A stretch of 61,256 nucleotides of DNA. Source: Epilithonimonas mollis (lineage in GTDB: Bacteria > Bacteroidota > Bacteroidia > Flavobacteriales > Weeksellaceae). How positions within the stretch are numbered: position 1 is the first letter of the stretch; each line of letters opens with the position of its first letter. The notes under the pieces were generated by a model. It made no database searches, was not told where the DNA came from, and worked only from the letters and a program-made list of their open reading frames with translations. A program made the translations under genes and the position numbers. The stretch is from the NCBI RefSeq assembly GCF_900142325.1, contig NZ_FRAM01000006.1, forward strand, positions 1-61,256, read 5' to 3'. Positions 19,936-28,753 of this stretch are shown here, in pieces.

Positions 19936-22068
19936 ATGTATATCTCAAAACTATCTATAAGAAATTTTAGAAATTTTAGAAATGTCTCTCTAAAATTTGA
20001 AAAAGGTGTTAACACAATTATTGGAGAGAATGGATCTGGAAAATCAAATCTTTTTCAAGCTATACGAATCTTAATTGATGATAGCATGCCACGTTCAATA
20101 AGGTTTTATGAAAATGATTTTAATCGTTCCTTAGGGGATTGGGCAGGACATTGGATCATAATTCAATTAGAATTTCAAGATTTAGATTCGGGCGAGGAAG
20201 CTCAATCAATAGCAATACATAAAATTGGTGAGGCTAATGATTACGATAGTACCAGAGGGACATACAACTTATTTTTTCGTCCAAAGATTGATATAAGACG
20301 TAATTTATATAAGCTTTCTGAAGATGAGAATAAGACACAAGAAGATTTACAACTATTATTACATTCTATTTCTTTAAATGAATATGAAACAGTATTTACA
20401 GGACGAGGAAATATTGATTTTTCAGAAGACTTAAACTATTCTAATTATGTGGGAGATTTTGATGATATTTTATTTCCAGATCCAGACGAAGAACAAACAG
20501 ATAGCTACGGTATAAAAATGTACGGAATATCAATTCCGAACGAATTCGCTTGCACATTTGCAAAAGCACTTAGAGACGTTGAATCAGACTTAAAATCATA
20601 CAAAGATAATCCTTTACTAAATTTATTAAGAGATAGGGAGAAAAATATTCCAGTTGATAAAAAAAGTGATATAGAGGAAAAGGTTGATGAATTAAATGAT
20701 TCGATTTCTAGCTTGCAAGAAGTTAAAAGTGTTTCACAAGGCATAGCAAAAACAATGAAAGAAGCTGTTGGTGAAACATATGCCCCTAACATTAGTATTA
20801 AATCTGAACTACCGTCAAATATGGAAAGGTTACTGCAATCATTGAAGTTATGGGTAGGTGATCCTGATGAAGAAGGTTACGAAGGGAGACTTTGGGAACT
20901 AAGCTTAGGAGGAGCAAATCTCATTTATCTCACTTTAAAACTATTGGAATTTGAAAAAATAAAGAAAGATGATAAAATAGCAAATTTCATATTGATTGAA
21001 GAACCAGAAGCTCATATACACAATCATATTCAAAAAACTTTGTTCAATAAGCTGAACAAAGAAAGTACTCAAGTATTTATAACAACTCACTCAACACATA
21101 TTTCTTCAGTGTCAGCAATCGGTTCCATGAATATTTTAGCACGTGGAAATAAGAAAGCTGAAGTATATAGCCCATCAAATAATCTCGAAAGGGGCGAAAT
21201 TATGAAACTGGAGAGGTATCTTGATGCTAACAGAACAAATCTATTATTTGCGAAGGGTGTTATTTTGGTTGAAGGTGATGCAGAGCATATTTTAATTCCT
21301 GAAATGATAAAAAAGGTCTTCGGAGTAAGTCTTGACGAATTAGGAGTTTCCATAATAAATATCGGAAGTACAGGTTTCACTAATATTGCACAATTATTTG
21401 ATAAAGATAGAGTTCGTAGGAAATGCAGTATTTTAACAGATAATGATATTTCCTTTGTTCCACTACCAGAGGACCATCATGATGATAATAATTACGAAAG
21501 GGATTGCCGTAATTCTCAAATTGCAGGAGAGGCACGAAAATTATTATTAGATGAATTTTGCGAAAATAATGATTTTGTTGAAGCTTTTTATGCCAACTAT
21601 ACTTTTGAAATAGAGTTCCTTCGAGCTAATAATATTTTTGAAATTAAAAAAACAATCGAAAAAGTATACAAAAGGCAAAAAGATATTGTAGCTATTAGTG
21701 AACAATTGGAAAATAGTGATGTAGCAATTTCAGGGAAAGAAATACTAAGGCTTGCAAATAAATTTGGTAAAGGTTGGTTTGCAATTATGGTAAGTGAGAA
21801 TATTGATCATTTGACCGAAATTCCTACATATATATTGCAAGCCTTGGTCTATGCTTGTCCGACATTGAACAAAAATGTTTTATACTATATCGCAAAATAT
21901 CGACTACTAAAATTAGTAAATAAGCCATTTAATAATGATACAAATGATTATGAAAAACTTTCTCAGGATTTTAATTCTTTTGAAGATTATAACGAAGCCT
22001 TAGATTATTACATATCAAATTTTCCGAGCGATACGCTATCCCAATTAATAGATTTAAAAAATGCTTAA
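19936..22068 (+). CDS. gajA: GajA-like OLD-family ATPase/TOPRIM nuclease (Gabija)
   Basis: A 710-residue protein with an ABC-type ATPase head and a TOPRIM nuclease end. Walker A is GENGSGKS at 30-37, the ABC signature LSLGG is near 322-326, and the switch histidine is in ITTHSTH near 384. The TOPRIM residues are E446 in VEGDAE and D502/D504 in TDND. This is the class 2 OLD layout, which sits beside a UvrD-like helicase in Gabija anti-phage systems. In that system GajA nicks or cuts DNA when nucleotide levels fall during infection. At 710 residues it is longer than the well-studied GajA of about 580, mainly after the TOPRIM domain. The next gene overlaps it by 8 bases. Confidence 0.85.
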   Translation: MYISKLSIRNFRNFRNVSLKFEKGVNTIIGENGSGKSNLFQAIRILIDDSMPRSIRFYENDFNRSLGDWAGHWIIIQLEFQDLDSGEEAQSIAIHKIGEANDYDSTRGTYNLFFRPKIDIRRNLYKLSEDENKTQEDLQLLLHSISLNEYETVFTGRGNIDFSEDLNYSNYVGDFDDILFPDPDEEQTDSYGIKMYGISIPNEFACTFAKALRDVESDLKSYKDNPLLNLLRDREKNIPVDKKSDIEEKVDELNDSISSLQEVKSVSQGIAKTMKEAVGETYAPNISIKSELPSNMERLLQSLKLWVGDPDEEGYEGRLWELSLGGANLIYLTLKLLEFEKIKKDDKIANFILIEEPEAHIHNHIQKTLFNKLNKESTQVFITTHSTHISSVSAIGSMNILARGNKKAEVYSPSNNLERGEIMKLERYLDANRTNLLFAKGVILVEGDAEHILIPEMIKKVFGVSLDELGVSIINIGSTGFTNIAQLFDKDRVRRKCSILTDNDISFVPLPEDHHDDNNYERDCRNSQIAGEARKLLLDEFCENNDFVEAFYANYTFEIEFLRANNIFEIKKTIEKVYKRQKDIVAISEQLENSDVAISGKEILRLANKFGKGWFAIMVSENIDHLTEIPTYILQALVYACPTLNKNVLYYIAKYRLLKLVNKPFNNDTNDYEKLSQDFNSFEDYNEALDYYISNFPSDTLSQLIDLKNA

Positions 22069-23803
22069 GGGGTTAAATAATCAGCAAATAGAAGCAGTGA
22101 AAAATGAAGGTAATGTACTTTTGACTGCTTGTCCAGGAAGTGGCAAAACTAGAACTTTGACACACAAAATTGCTTACGAGCTTGAAAGAAACACAAGTTT
22201 AAAAAAAGTAATTATTGCAGTAACATTTACTAATAGGGCTGCAGATGAAATTATAAGAAGGATTAGAGAATTTAATGCGGATGACTCTAATCTTTGGGCA
22301 GGAACTATTCACTCATTCTGTTTAGAATGGATAATTAGACCATACTATTGTTACTTAAGTGAATTGAAGAATGGATTTACAATATCAGACGAATACAATT
22401 CTGAGAGAATATTAGGAGACCTTAAAAGCCAATATGGGTTATCATTTTTTGATTCTATATCTACTAGATATTTACCTAATCTAGAAAAGGAAGAAGTTAA
22501 GTATCGTGATTTAATCGATGAATATCATGAGATTCTTGCAGACGAAAAACTAATTGATTTTGATCAAATCTTATATTATTCATACAAACTCCTTTTAGAA
22601 AATCCTAAGATAGCCAGAACCCTTAAAAATTTATTTCATCTAATATGTGTTGATGAATATCAAGACACACAACAACTTCAATATTCCATAATTGCACAAA
22701 TACTGAAACAGAAATCTGGTAATTGCAAAATATTTCTTGTAGGTGATTCGGATCAAGCAATTTATAGTTCGTTGGGAGGTGTAGCAAAAGAGAAATTGGC
22801 TATCGAAAAAGAATTTGATATAATGCTGTCAGGTATGGAACTATCTGGGAATTATAGATCTAATCAACAAATTATAGATTTCAATACAAATTTTCAAACG
22901 ACTGATATAAACATTGAAGCTTTGGGATTTAATGCAGGTCATTCTGCAATTATAACTTATGATAAAGTAACACATAAAGATGCTATTGCTAAACAAATAG
23001 CTGAAATTATTAAGAACAAAATTTCAGAAGGAATTCCTGAAAAAGATATTTGTGTTTTAGCTCCTACTTGGTTTTTAGTTATTCCTATGGGAAGAAAGCT
23101 AAAATCTTTACTTCCAGATGTTAAGTTTGATGCTGTTGGGCTTTCTCCTTTATTGAAAAACAGGGAGAATATTTGGTTTAAAGTGGCTAGACTATTTTTA
23201 GTTGAACCATCACCCAAAGCTTTCTTAACCAGAAAAAAATGGAGCAAGGAACTTTTAAATGAATTAGATAGCTACGGACTCTTGGTACTTGAAAATGTTG
23301 AATTTCGAAGTAAAAAATTATTAAAAATTATAAATTCTATTAGTTCTGATGAAAATGAAGGTTTAAAGTATTTAAGGGAATGTTTTATTAAATTATTCAA
23401 TTACTTGAATGTAGAGGTAAATCAAAATGAGCAGCTCCACAGTCAATGGGAATCATTTTTTGATGGAGCTAATAAAAGATTAGAAAATGAAGAATTTGCA
23501 TTAGCAAAAGATATTGAAAGTTTTAAAAAGATGTTTAAGAATGAAGAGGGGGTTGTTGTAAATACCTGTCATGGTATTAAAGGTGAAGAGTTTGATACCG
23601 TAATTGCATTTGGACTCTTACATGGTAAACTACCTAATTGGAATGAAAACACAGAAAATGCAGCTAAAAAATTGCTTTATGTTATATGTTCAAGATCAAA
23701 AAGGGCACTTCATCTCTTCTCAGAAACTGGAAGAACTACACAATCTGGAAGGGCTTACAGACCAACTGACCAATTAAATAGAGTACAATACATTTATGAT
23801 TGA
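22061..23803 (+). CDS. gajB: GajB-like UvrD/Rep-family helicase (Gabija)
   Basis: A 580-residue superfamily 1A helicase. Motif I is ACPGSGKT at 23-30, Ia is TFTNRAADEI, motif II is CVDEYQDTQ, motif III is LVGDSDQAIYSSLGG, motif IV has NYRSNQQI, motif V is VNTCHGIKGEEFD and motif VI is YVICSRSKRAL. In Gabija systems GajB senses DNA ends produced by GajA and hydrolyses nucleotides, adding to the arrest of phage growth. The start ATG lies inside the end of gajA, so the two are translationally coupled. It is somewhat longer than the ~495-residue reference GajB. Confidence 0.85.
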   Translation: MLKGLNNQQIEAVKNEGNVLLTACPGSGKTRTLTHKIAYELERNTSLKKVIIAVTFTNRAADEIIRRIREFNADDSNLWAGTIHSFCLEWIIRPYYCYLSELKNGFTISDEYNSERILGDLKSQYGLSFFDSISTRYLPNLEKEEVKYRDLIDEYHEILADEKLIDFDQILYYSYKLLLENPKIARTLKNLFHLICVDEYQDTQQLQYSIIAQILKQKSGNCKIFLVGDSDQAIYSSLGGVAKEKLAIEKEFDIMLSGMELSGNYRSNQQIIDFNTNFQTTDINIEALGFNAGHSAIITYDKVTHKDAIAKQIAEIIKNKISEGIPEKDICVLAPTWFLVIPMGRKLKSLLPDVKFDAVGLSPLLKNRENIWFKVARLFLVEPSPKAFLTRKKWSKELLNELDSYGLLVLENVEFRSKKLLKIINSISSDENEGLKYLRECFIKLFNYLNVEVNQNEQLHSQWESFFDGANKRLENEEFALAKDIESFKKMFKNEEGVVVNTCHGIKGEEFDTVIAFGLLHGKLPNWNENTENAAKKLLYVICSRSKRALHLFSETGRTTQSGRAYRPTDQLNRVQYIYD

Positions 23804-23824
23804 AAATTAAATCCTAAATGGTAA

Positions 23825-24082
23825 TTAATCTTTAGTTTTTATATTCCATTCTATCTTCTCCATTCTTTTCTTTAATAATTTTATGGTAGCCAACACCTCA
23901 TTTTCATCAGGTAACGGTCCATACAGTAAGTTGACAAAATCATTTTCATACGTAGGGACTAACTCTTTTTTCCAGATGTCGTCAATCTCCTTGAAAAAGA
24001 AACTTTCATTTGGATGGTTATTAAGCCATTCATTATTATTACGGAAACTGATAACGTCATCTTCAGCTACCTTTAAAAGCAT
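23825..24082 (-). CDS. Hypothetical protein, possibly a C-terminal gene fragment
   Basis: An 85-residue acidic, soluble ORF starting MLLKVAEDDVISFRNNNEWL. The same frame stays open upstream to 24148 and reads FGFADYEPEFIKFVESEDFTK, which looks like good protein but has no start codon. So this may be the tail of a longer gene cut off at about 24150. It is convergent with the Gabija pair. I recognise no family. Confidence 0.5.
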   Translation of the reverse strand: MLLKVAEDDVISFRNNNEWLNNHPNESFFFKEIDDIWKKELVPTYENDFVNLLYGPLPDENEVLATIKLLKKRMEKIEWNIKTKD

Positions 24083-24221
24083 TTTTGTAAAATCTTCTGA
24101 TTCAACAAATTTTATAAATTCTGGTTCATAATCGGCAAATCCAAAAGTTTAAAAAATAAATACTATGCCCGCCAGTTTCACGCTGGAAAAACAGACTAAT
24201 TTTAGAAGCTATTTAAAGACC

Positions 24222-24372
24222 ATTTAAACAAAATACCCGACTTTAGAATTGCACCACAAACACAAATTGCAGATGCTCTCAAAAAAATAAAAGGCTCATA
24301 GCCATACAGACCACGAGCACTTTGTTCTTCACAATTACAAATATAAGCAATTTAAACAAAATACCCGACTTT
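24222..24372. repeat. 23-bp direct repeat pair at the prophage edge
   Basis: An identical 23-base word (beginning ATTTAAACAAAATACCC) occupies 24222-24244 and 24350-24372, 128 bases apart. The right copy is also the left arm and loop of a hairpin. Exact repeats at the end of a prophage-like block could be attachment-site remains or a duplicated terminator arm. Confidence 0.7.
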
Positions 24373-24385
24373 CAAATCGGGTATT
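24360..24385. terminator. Hairpin at the end of the prophage operon
   Basis: Arms AATACCCGA (24360-24368) and TCGGGTATT (24377-24385) with an 8-nt loop lie 28 bases past the stop of the last minus-strand phage gene. The minus-strand side is followed by TTTGTTTAAATTG, a loose T-rich tail, so it could end the phage operon. Confidence 0.6.
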
Positions 24386-24412
24386 ACTGTAGGAATCGTG
24401 AGACGTTTTTAA

Positions 24413-24640
24413 TTATTCAAATTTAAGCTTTTTTTTATGAACTCTTAATATATTATCTAATTCTTTCATATCAAATTCAGTTGGTTTGTTTTTTAATTTT
24501 TCTTCAATGGTTATGATTGTTACACCACTTAGAAACACTCTCACTCTCATATTAAATTTAGTGATAATCTTACTAAATGTAATATCATGAATTAATTCTT
24601 TTAAAGTTCCGTTTTTACCTGTAATTTTAATTGTTTCCAT
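24413..24640 (-). CDS. Hypothetical prophage protein
   Basis: A 75-residue protein (METIKITGKNGTLKELIHDI...) with no signal or membrane segment. It is the last gene of the minus-strand prophage block, 94 bases after the DUF6046 gene. No family recognised; the position suggests a tail- or host-takeover-related role but nothing in the sequence shows it. Confidence 0.55.
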   Translation of the reverse strand: METIKITGKNGTLKELIHDITFSKIITKFNMRVRVFLSGVTIITIEEKLKNKPTEFDMKELDNILRVHKKKLKFE

Positions 24641-24734
24641 TTTATACGTTATATTAGAGCAACGTTACAAATAAGAAACTTAAAAAAAATACGGTTTTCC
24701 GTAATCTGAATAAAAAGCCTAACACTATTTTAAA

Positions 24735-25370
24735 CTACTCATTTGGCTTTAAAAGTGTCCATGAGACAGAACTTATACTTGATGCTGTTAATGAGAAATG
24801 TACAGTGTCTGTAAATCCTTCAATTGGATTGATAGAAATACTTTTTATATAGATGCTATCAATATTCTTTTCGTAAAATTGTTGTCCTACGACTGTTATA
24901 ATATCATTATGCTCAAATACATCAATTAATTCTTTGATTTTTTCAGTTGGGTAATTTCTATTTTCTACATCTATTAAAATACCTTTTATGTCAATGTTCC
25001 ATGGTCTTGCTCCGAATCTTTCAATTACAACACCATCGCCACCGCTGACGCTTGTTTCAATTAAATTCTTCTCCCTACTGAAGTCAATCATCAAAGGAGG
25101 TGCGTAAATTGTGCCGTCACCATCGCTTAGTAACATACTTCCAAATTTTAAAATCTTATTAATGACTTGAGTTTGATTATTTCTAAAAACTTCATATATA
25201 AATTCGGTTTCTTCAAAAACTGTATCTATATCATCGTACATCTCGACATTATACTTATTTGGCTCTCTGGTAACAACCGCTTTATTGATGGCATTATTTA
25301 CCGCCATTATCCCAAATGCAGATGCGTAACGTTGTGCTAAATTGATTACAATTGATTCGCCTATTTTCAT
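24735..25370 (-). CDS. DUF6046 prophage protein (probable baseplate/tail part)
   Basis: A 211-residue protein whose core (TSVSGGDGVVIERFGARPW, then IDIKGILIDVENRNYP, and IEGFTDTVHFSL near the end) fits DUF6046, a family found in Bacteroidota prophages. The pattern of a beta-rich domain with PW...I.GIL resembles tail-hub or baseplate adaptor proteins of contractile phages; that role is inference. It follows the capsid gene with a hairpin between them. Few other tail genes remain here, which is odd for a baseplate protein. Confidence 0.65.
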   Translation of the reverse strand: MKIGESIVINLAQRYASAFGIMAVNNAINKAVVTREPNKYNVEMYDDIDTVFEETEFIYEVFRNNQTQVINKILKFGSMLLSDGDGTIYAPPLMIDFSREKNLIETSVSGGDGVVIERFGARPWNIDIKGILIDVENRNYPTEKIKELIDVFEHNDIITVVGQQFYEKNIDSIYIKSISINPIEGFTDTVHFSLTASSISSVSWTLLKPNE

Positions 25371-25392
25371 AATGTTAATTTTTTTGTAATAA

Positions 25393-25414
25393 AACCCACA
25401 TGAAAATGTGGGTT
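25393..25414. terminator. Hairpin between capsid gene and DUF6046 gene
   Basis: Arms AACCCACAT and ATGTGGGTT with a GAAA tetraloop. It lies just after the capsid gene on the minus strand and may be a partial terminator that lets the capsid message outnumber the tail message. Confidence 0.7.
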
Positions 25415-25442
25415 CTTTGTTTAAATAATATATTTATAAGGA

Positions 25443-26321
25443 TTATATTTTAGTAGAAACAATCGCCCCAATCCCTTTATTTCTGATAGGCATTGCAATA
25501 AATCTTTTGTCAAAACCTACAATCGTAGCCCTTAATTTTGGGTCTCTTACAGTCTCATACATTCCGACTGTTCCGTCAGCTCTCATGACCTCATCAGATG
25601 AAAAAGCGAATGAACAATAAGTGTCAGTATTGGCAGGAACTGCACCCCAAGAAACTTTTTTATAGTTTGTAGAATTGTATTTTGGATTCTGAGTATTTTC
25701 CAAAATATTAAATCCTGCAAATCTTTTCGGCTTCCCGTCAACAAAATCGGTAAGGTCTTTAAAGGCTTTCAAATCATATAGAATCAAATCCTCTGTGTGA
25801 TATGGGTCTAAAACCAAAAACCTTTTCTCAATTGGAATATTTTGTAGGTCAAACTTACGTTTTAAAGTAAGTATATTTTTCACATCCATTCTTTTAAATC
25901 CTTCTCCATTATCCTCCCCTGTTGTCAGAACAATAGGAGTATCACTACTATCTTCCAGTGGCGCATAGGCGTGCGCCGCTTTTTGTGCTGTTCTCGTTTG
26001 CAGTGCCATTCTATGACCATATATAACGCTCTCCAGTTTATCGTAGCTAAGTTCTACTGATTCCGGATTTCTCACTAATGTATTTTCAGTTTCAAATAAA
26101 TCCAGTTCCAGTGATAACGGAAGATCTTCACGCTCTTTAACGATGATTGGATAAGTTTCATTATTTACCAATACATCAGGACTAAAACCAGCTTCTTGCA
26201 GATTGATAACATCATTATCCACAAAAGGATTAAAATCTCGTGCATACTGTAAAAATGTTACTGCAGGGTAAAAACCCTCCATAATCTGACCTGTCCAAAC
26301 TTGCTTGTTTAATGTTGACAT
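25443..26321 (-). CDS. Phage major capsid protein
   Basis: A 292-residue protein beginning MSTLNKQVWTGQIMEGFYP. Features typical of Bacteroidota phage coat proteins include the long-armed N-terminus, QTRTAQKAAHAYAP in the spine-helix region, the LVLDPYHTEDLILYD segment and FAFSSDEVMRADG near the axial domain. It would assemble the HK97-like head shell. It sits directly after the head protease gene with a 29-base gap, the classic protease-scaffold-capsid order. Length and the absence of stops indicate a gene still under selection. Confidence 0.75.
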   Translation of the reverse strand: MSTLNKQVWTGQIMEGFYPAVTFLQYARDFNPFVDNDVINLQEAGFSPDVLVNNETYPIIVKEREDLPLSLELDLFETENTLVRNPESVELSYDKLESVIYGHRMALQTRTAQKAAHAYAPLEDSSDTPIVLTTGEDNGEGFKRMDVKNILTLKRKFDLQNIPIEKRFLVLDPYHTEDLILYDLKAFKDLTDFVDGKPKRFAGFNILENTQNPKYNSTNYKKVSWGAVPANTDTYCSFAFSSDEVMRADGTVGMYETVRDPKLRATIVGFDKRFIAMPIRNKGIGAIVSTKI

Positions 26322-26350
26322 TTTTTATTTTTTTTAAATTACTTTGATTT

Positions 26351-27466
26351 CTATTTATATTTAGCCTTAACCAATTTCTGATATAGTTCGGGGTTCTGCT
26401 CCAGTTCCTTTGGTGCGTTCTTTCTGTAATCATTCAAATCCCACTCGCTTTTAGGTTTTGCGACTGTATTGGAATTATTAACTGTTCCCTGTACGATACG
26501 CTCCGCAATGACCATTGGATTCTTCCTAGGACTGCTTTCTAAAAAACTTTTTGTTCCTGCAAAATCTTTCTTGAACATTCCCAATATGTGTTTTTCTTGC
26601 TTTGCCGTTATTTGTCCGTTTCTGATTGCTTGTGTTGTAAGGTCTTTGGCTTCGCTATCAGTTGAGGTTTGCTGTTCATTCAGCTGATTTTTGATTGCTT
26701 CCAAAATATCGTCATTCGATACGTCTTCTGCCAGTCCTAACAACTCAATTATTGAAGTTTTTAAATTATTTGCATCCTCAATTTCCTGAATAATTTTAGT
26801 GTCGGAAGTATTGGCACTGAAATTAAATTTCTTGATTAATTCTTTCTTTAAGTCCATATTTTTACTGTTAAAATAATTTTTATTGTACAAAGCATCGAAG
26901 CGTGCAAATGCTTCTTTTGTAGGTAATTCTTGAGGATTGAAATTGGCATTTATATTATTTTCAGAATTAATAACACCGCTTATCAATCCCTCATCCAATG
27001 CCTGTTCTGCACTGAACCAGTTATCTCCGACCAACCATTTCTGAACATATTCAGCACTTTTGCCTGTTTTTAATGTTAGTTTTTTTATAAAGTTGGCTTC
27101 TATGGAACGTAATAGTTTTGCGTTACTCTCCAAATGCTGTGCAGTTCCGAACCCTCCACCCGATGGGGCGTGTATCATCAAATAACCATTTTCGACCATA
27201 TAGACATCTTCCACGGAAGCACAAATGACCGCTCCCATACTTGCCGCTATCCCTATAATATCTATGGTTATTTCAGATTTACAATTACTGATAGCATTAC
27301 ACATTATATTTCCCTCAAACACACTACCGCCATAGGTATGCAGTTTGATGTTAATATGTTTTTCTTTCTGTTCCAGCTGTGAAAGAGCCGATACAAATAA
27401 AGAACCGTCACCGTCGTAAATATCGCCGAATGCTTCTAAAACATTTTCTTTGATTTCAAAATTCAT
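26351..27466 (-). CDS. ClpP-like prohead protease with scaffold-like tail
   Basis: A 371-residue protein. Residues 1-165 are a ClpP/S49-like serine protease with nucleophile S76 in GIAASMGAVI, H99 in MIHAPSGG and D148 in GDNWFSAEQA, the spacing seen in ClpP. After a linker comes a helical, charged region (KKELIKKFNFSANTSDTKII ... LTTQAIRNGQITAKQEKHI) of the kind that acts as an internal scaffold. It matures the phage head. It precedes the capsid gene on the same strand. Confidence 0.85.
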   Translation of the reverse strand: MNFEIKENVLEAFGDIYDGDGSLFVSALSQLEQKEKHINIKLHTYGGSVFEGNIMCNAISNCKSEITIDIIGIAASMGAVICASVEDVYMVENGYLMIHAPSGGGFGTAQHLESNAKLLRSIEANFIKKLTLKTGKSAEYVQKWLVGDNWFSAEQALDEGLISGVINSENNINANFNPQELPTKEAFARFDALYNKNYFNSKNMDLKKELIKKFNFSANTSDTKIIQEIEDANNLKTSIIELLGLAEDVSNDDILEAIKNQLNEQQTSTDSEAKDLTTQAIRNGQITAKQEKHILGMFKKDFAGTKSFLESSPRKNPMVIAERIVQGTVNNSNTVAKPKSEWDLNDYRKNAPKELEQNPELYQKLVKAKYK

Positions 27467-27568
27467 TTCTTTATACTTTAAACACCGTTTAAACTCTCTT
27501 GTTTTCGGTTTTTATCTTCTTCCCGAGTTAACACCTCAGAAAGAAGATAAACGCCTTGAAAATCCTAC

Positions 27569-27871
27569 TTAATTAGTTTTGTATATGGAAGTATTTTTTG
27601 TTTCTCTATAATAAATCCTGCTACTTCTCATACCGTTCTCTGATACAGAAAACAATTCGCTTGCTACGCTATCTACATCGTCCATAAACTCCAATCCTCT
27701 GCGTACACCTATTTCTATGGCTTCAAAATCAACACAATAATTGTCAAAGACAGTAAGTATTTTACTTTTCTTTCCATTTTTCATTGTGATTGTGCTTACT
27801 AGCGCATTAATCTTTTCAGGAATCAAATCGATTTGTTCACTGATGATGCTGTGTGTTATTACGTTATTCAT
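27569..27871 (-). CDS. Hypothetical prophage protein
   Basis: A 100-residue soluble protein (MNNVITHSIISEQIDLIPEKI...). Its start overlaps the end of the upstream gene by 8 bases, so they are probably co-translated. No family recognised. The space after it (27467-27568) holds a loose inverted repeat, ATCTTCTT with AAGAAGAT, ahead of the head protease gene. Confidence 0.6.
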   Translation of the reverse strand: MNNVITHSIISEQIDLIPEKINALVSTITMKNGKKSKILTVFDNYCVDFEAIEIGVRRGLEFMDDVDSVASELFSVSENGMRSSRIYYRETKNTSIYKTN

Positions 27872-28073
27872 TTTGTTTGGTATTTAATTCTTTAAGTTGT
27901 TTTTTTGCATTGATTCCTAAGTAAGATTGGAAAGTCCTTTGAGATATTTTGTATTTGGGTTCTATCTGCTCCCAGTAAATATTTTTTAAAAAAAGGTCTT
28001 CATTTTTTTTCTCCAATACTATGTTTTGAATTTCAATTACTCTTGCTAAATAGTTTTTACGATTGTAGGACAT
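27864..28073 (-). CDS. Small prophage protein, possible HTH
   Basis: A 69-residue basic protein from the ATG at 28073 (MSYNRKNYLARVIEIQNIVL). The ORF can open at 28097, but that start falls in a hydrophobic run unlike the rest. The part YKISQRTFQSYLGINAKKQLKEL reads like a helix-turn-helix, as in many small Bacteroidota phage genes. Overlaps the next gene by 8 bases. Confidence 0.55.
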   Translation of the reverse strand: MSYNRKNYLARVIEIQNIVLEKKNEDLFLKNIYWEQIEPKYKISQRTFQSYLGINAKKQLKELNTKQNE

Positions 28074-28115
28074 ATAAAAAAATGTATATTTGTACAATCT
28101 TTAAGTTTTGTGAAT

Positions 28116-28147
28116 AGACATCCCACTGGTGGGGTGTCTTTTTTTTA
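28116..28147 (+). terminator. Rho-independent terminator, plus strand
   Basis: Stem AGACATCCCA (28116-28125), loop CTGG and stem TGGGGTGTCT (28130-28139), followed by a run of eight T's. By orientation it stops plus-strand transcripts, opposite to the phage genes around it, so it may block antisense reading into the antirepressor gene. Confidence 0.8.
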
Positions 28148-28149
28148 TC

Positions 28150-28749
28150 TTAGTTCCTAAGCATATCTATCATGTCCTGATAGCCGAATAGTAATTCATT
28201 TTTGTTCTGCATGGCTTTTTGATAAAGGGCGTTTACTACCGTGTCTGCTTGTTCGGTATTGAATTCTTTGTTTACCATTACTCTTTTAACATACGCAGAA
28301 GTAAGATTTAATTCTTTGGCTACCTTGTGCATATCGCCCCATCTTAAATAGTTTCTTATCGTATTGATAAGTTCCACACGCTTTGCAGATACGCTATTGA
28401 TATTTGTTCTTTTGAATTGTGGCGTTACTAAGGCTTTAGCGATGGCTACCTTCTCCATCTCGATAAAATATTGTCTCGCCTGTCGCCCCTGTTCTGTTTT
28501 TTCTACCATTGCCAACTCCTTTGCCATACTGATACTTACCACAAATTCTTTAAGTGGACGACCTCCGTTAGAGTTTTTGATAAATTTATCAAAAACCTCA
28601 AAGTCTTGATTTTCAATAAATCCGTATTCATTGATTCGGTTTTTTATCCAATGAGCAAACTCTTGTTTGCTTCCTAAAAAATTGTGCAATTCTCTTGCAG
28701 ATACGGCACGTTTGCCATTTTGTTCTGTGATTTTGATTAGTTGTGTCAT
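28150..28749 (-). CDS. AntA/AntB-type phage antirepressor
   Basis: A 199-residue protein. The N-terminal ~95 residues (VSARELHNFLGSKQEFAHWI ... EFVVSISMAKELAMVEKTEQG) are an AntA/AntB antirepressor domain, which counteracts a phage repressor or controls replication. Residues ~130-195 form a second domain that closely resembles the C-terminal part of the next gene upstream (RWGDMHKVAKELNLTSAYVK). Four bases separate the two genes. Role inferred from family and from the divergent repressor at 29350. Confidence 0.85.
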   Translation of the reverse strand: MTQLIKITEQNGKRAVSARELHNFLGSKQEFAHWIKNRINEYGFIENQDFEVFDKFIKNSNGGRPLKEFVVSISMAKELAMVEKTEQGRQARQYFIEMEKVAIAKALVTPQFKRTNINSVSAKRVELINTIRNYLRWGDMHKVAKELNLTSAYVKRVMVNKEFNTEQADTVVNALYQKAMQNKNELLFGYQDMIDMLRN

Positions 28750-28753
28750 CTAT

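Larger units (their letters stand above)
24083..24412. other. Junction between Gabija and prophage remnant
   Basis: About 330 bases with broken reading frames, a 23-bp direct repeat and a hairpin next to the last phage gene. Plus-strand words such as PDFRIAPQTQIADALKKIKG suggest a coding relic. It is a plausible integration scar. Confidence 0.4.

Noticed and set aside
27479-27555. Inverted repeat ATCTTCTT/AAGAAGAT as a terminator
   Set aside because: Short AT-rich arms with a long loop and no T-run; too weak to call.
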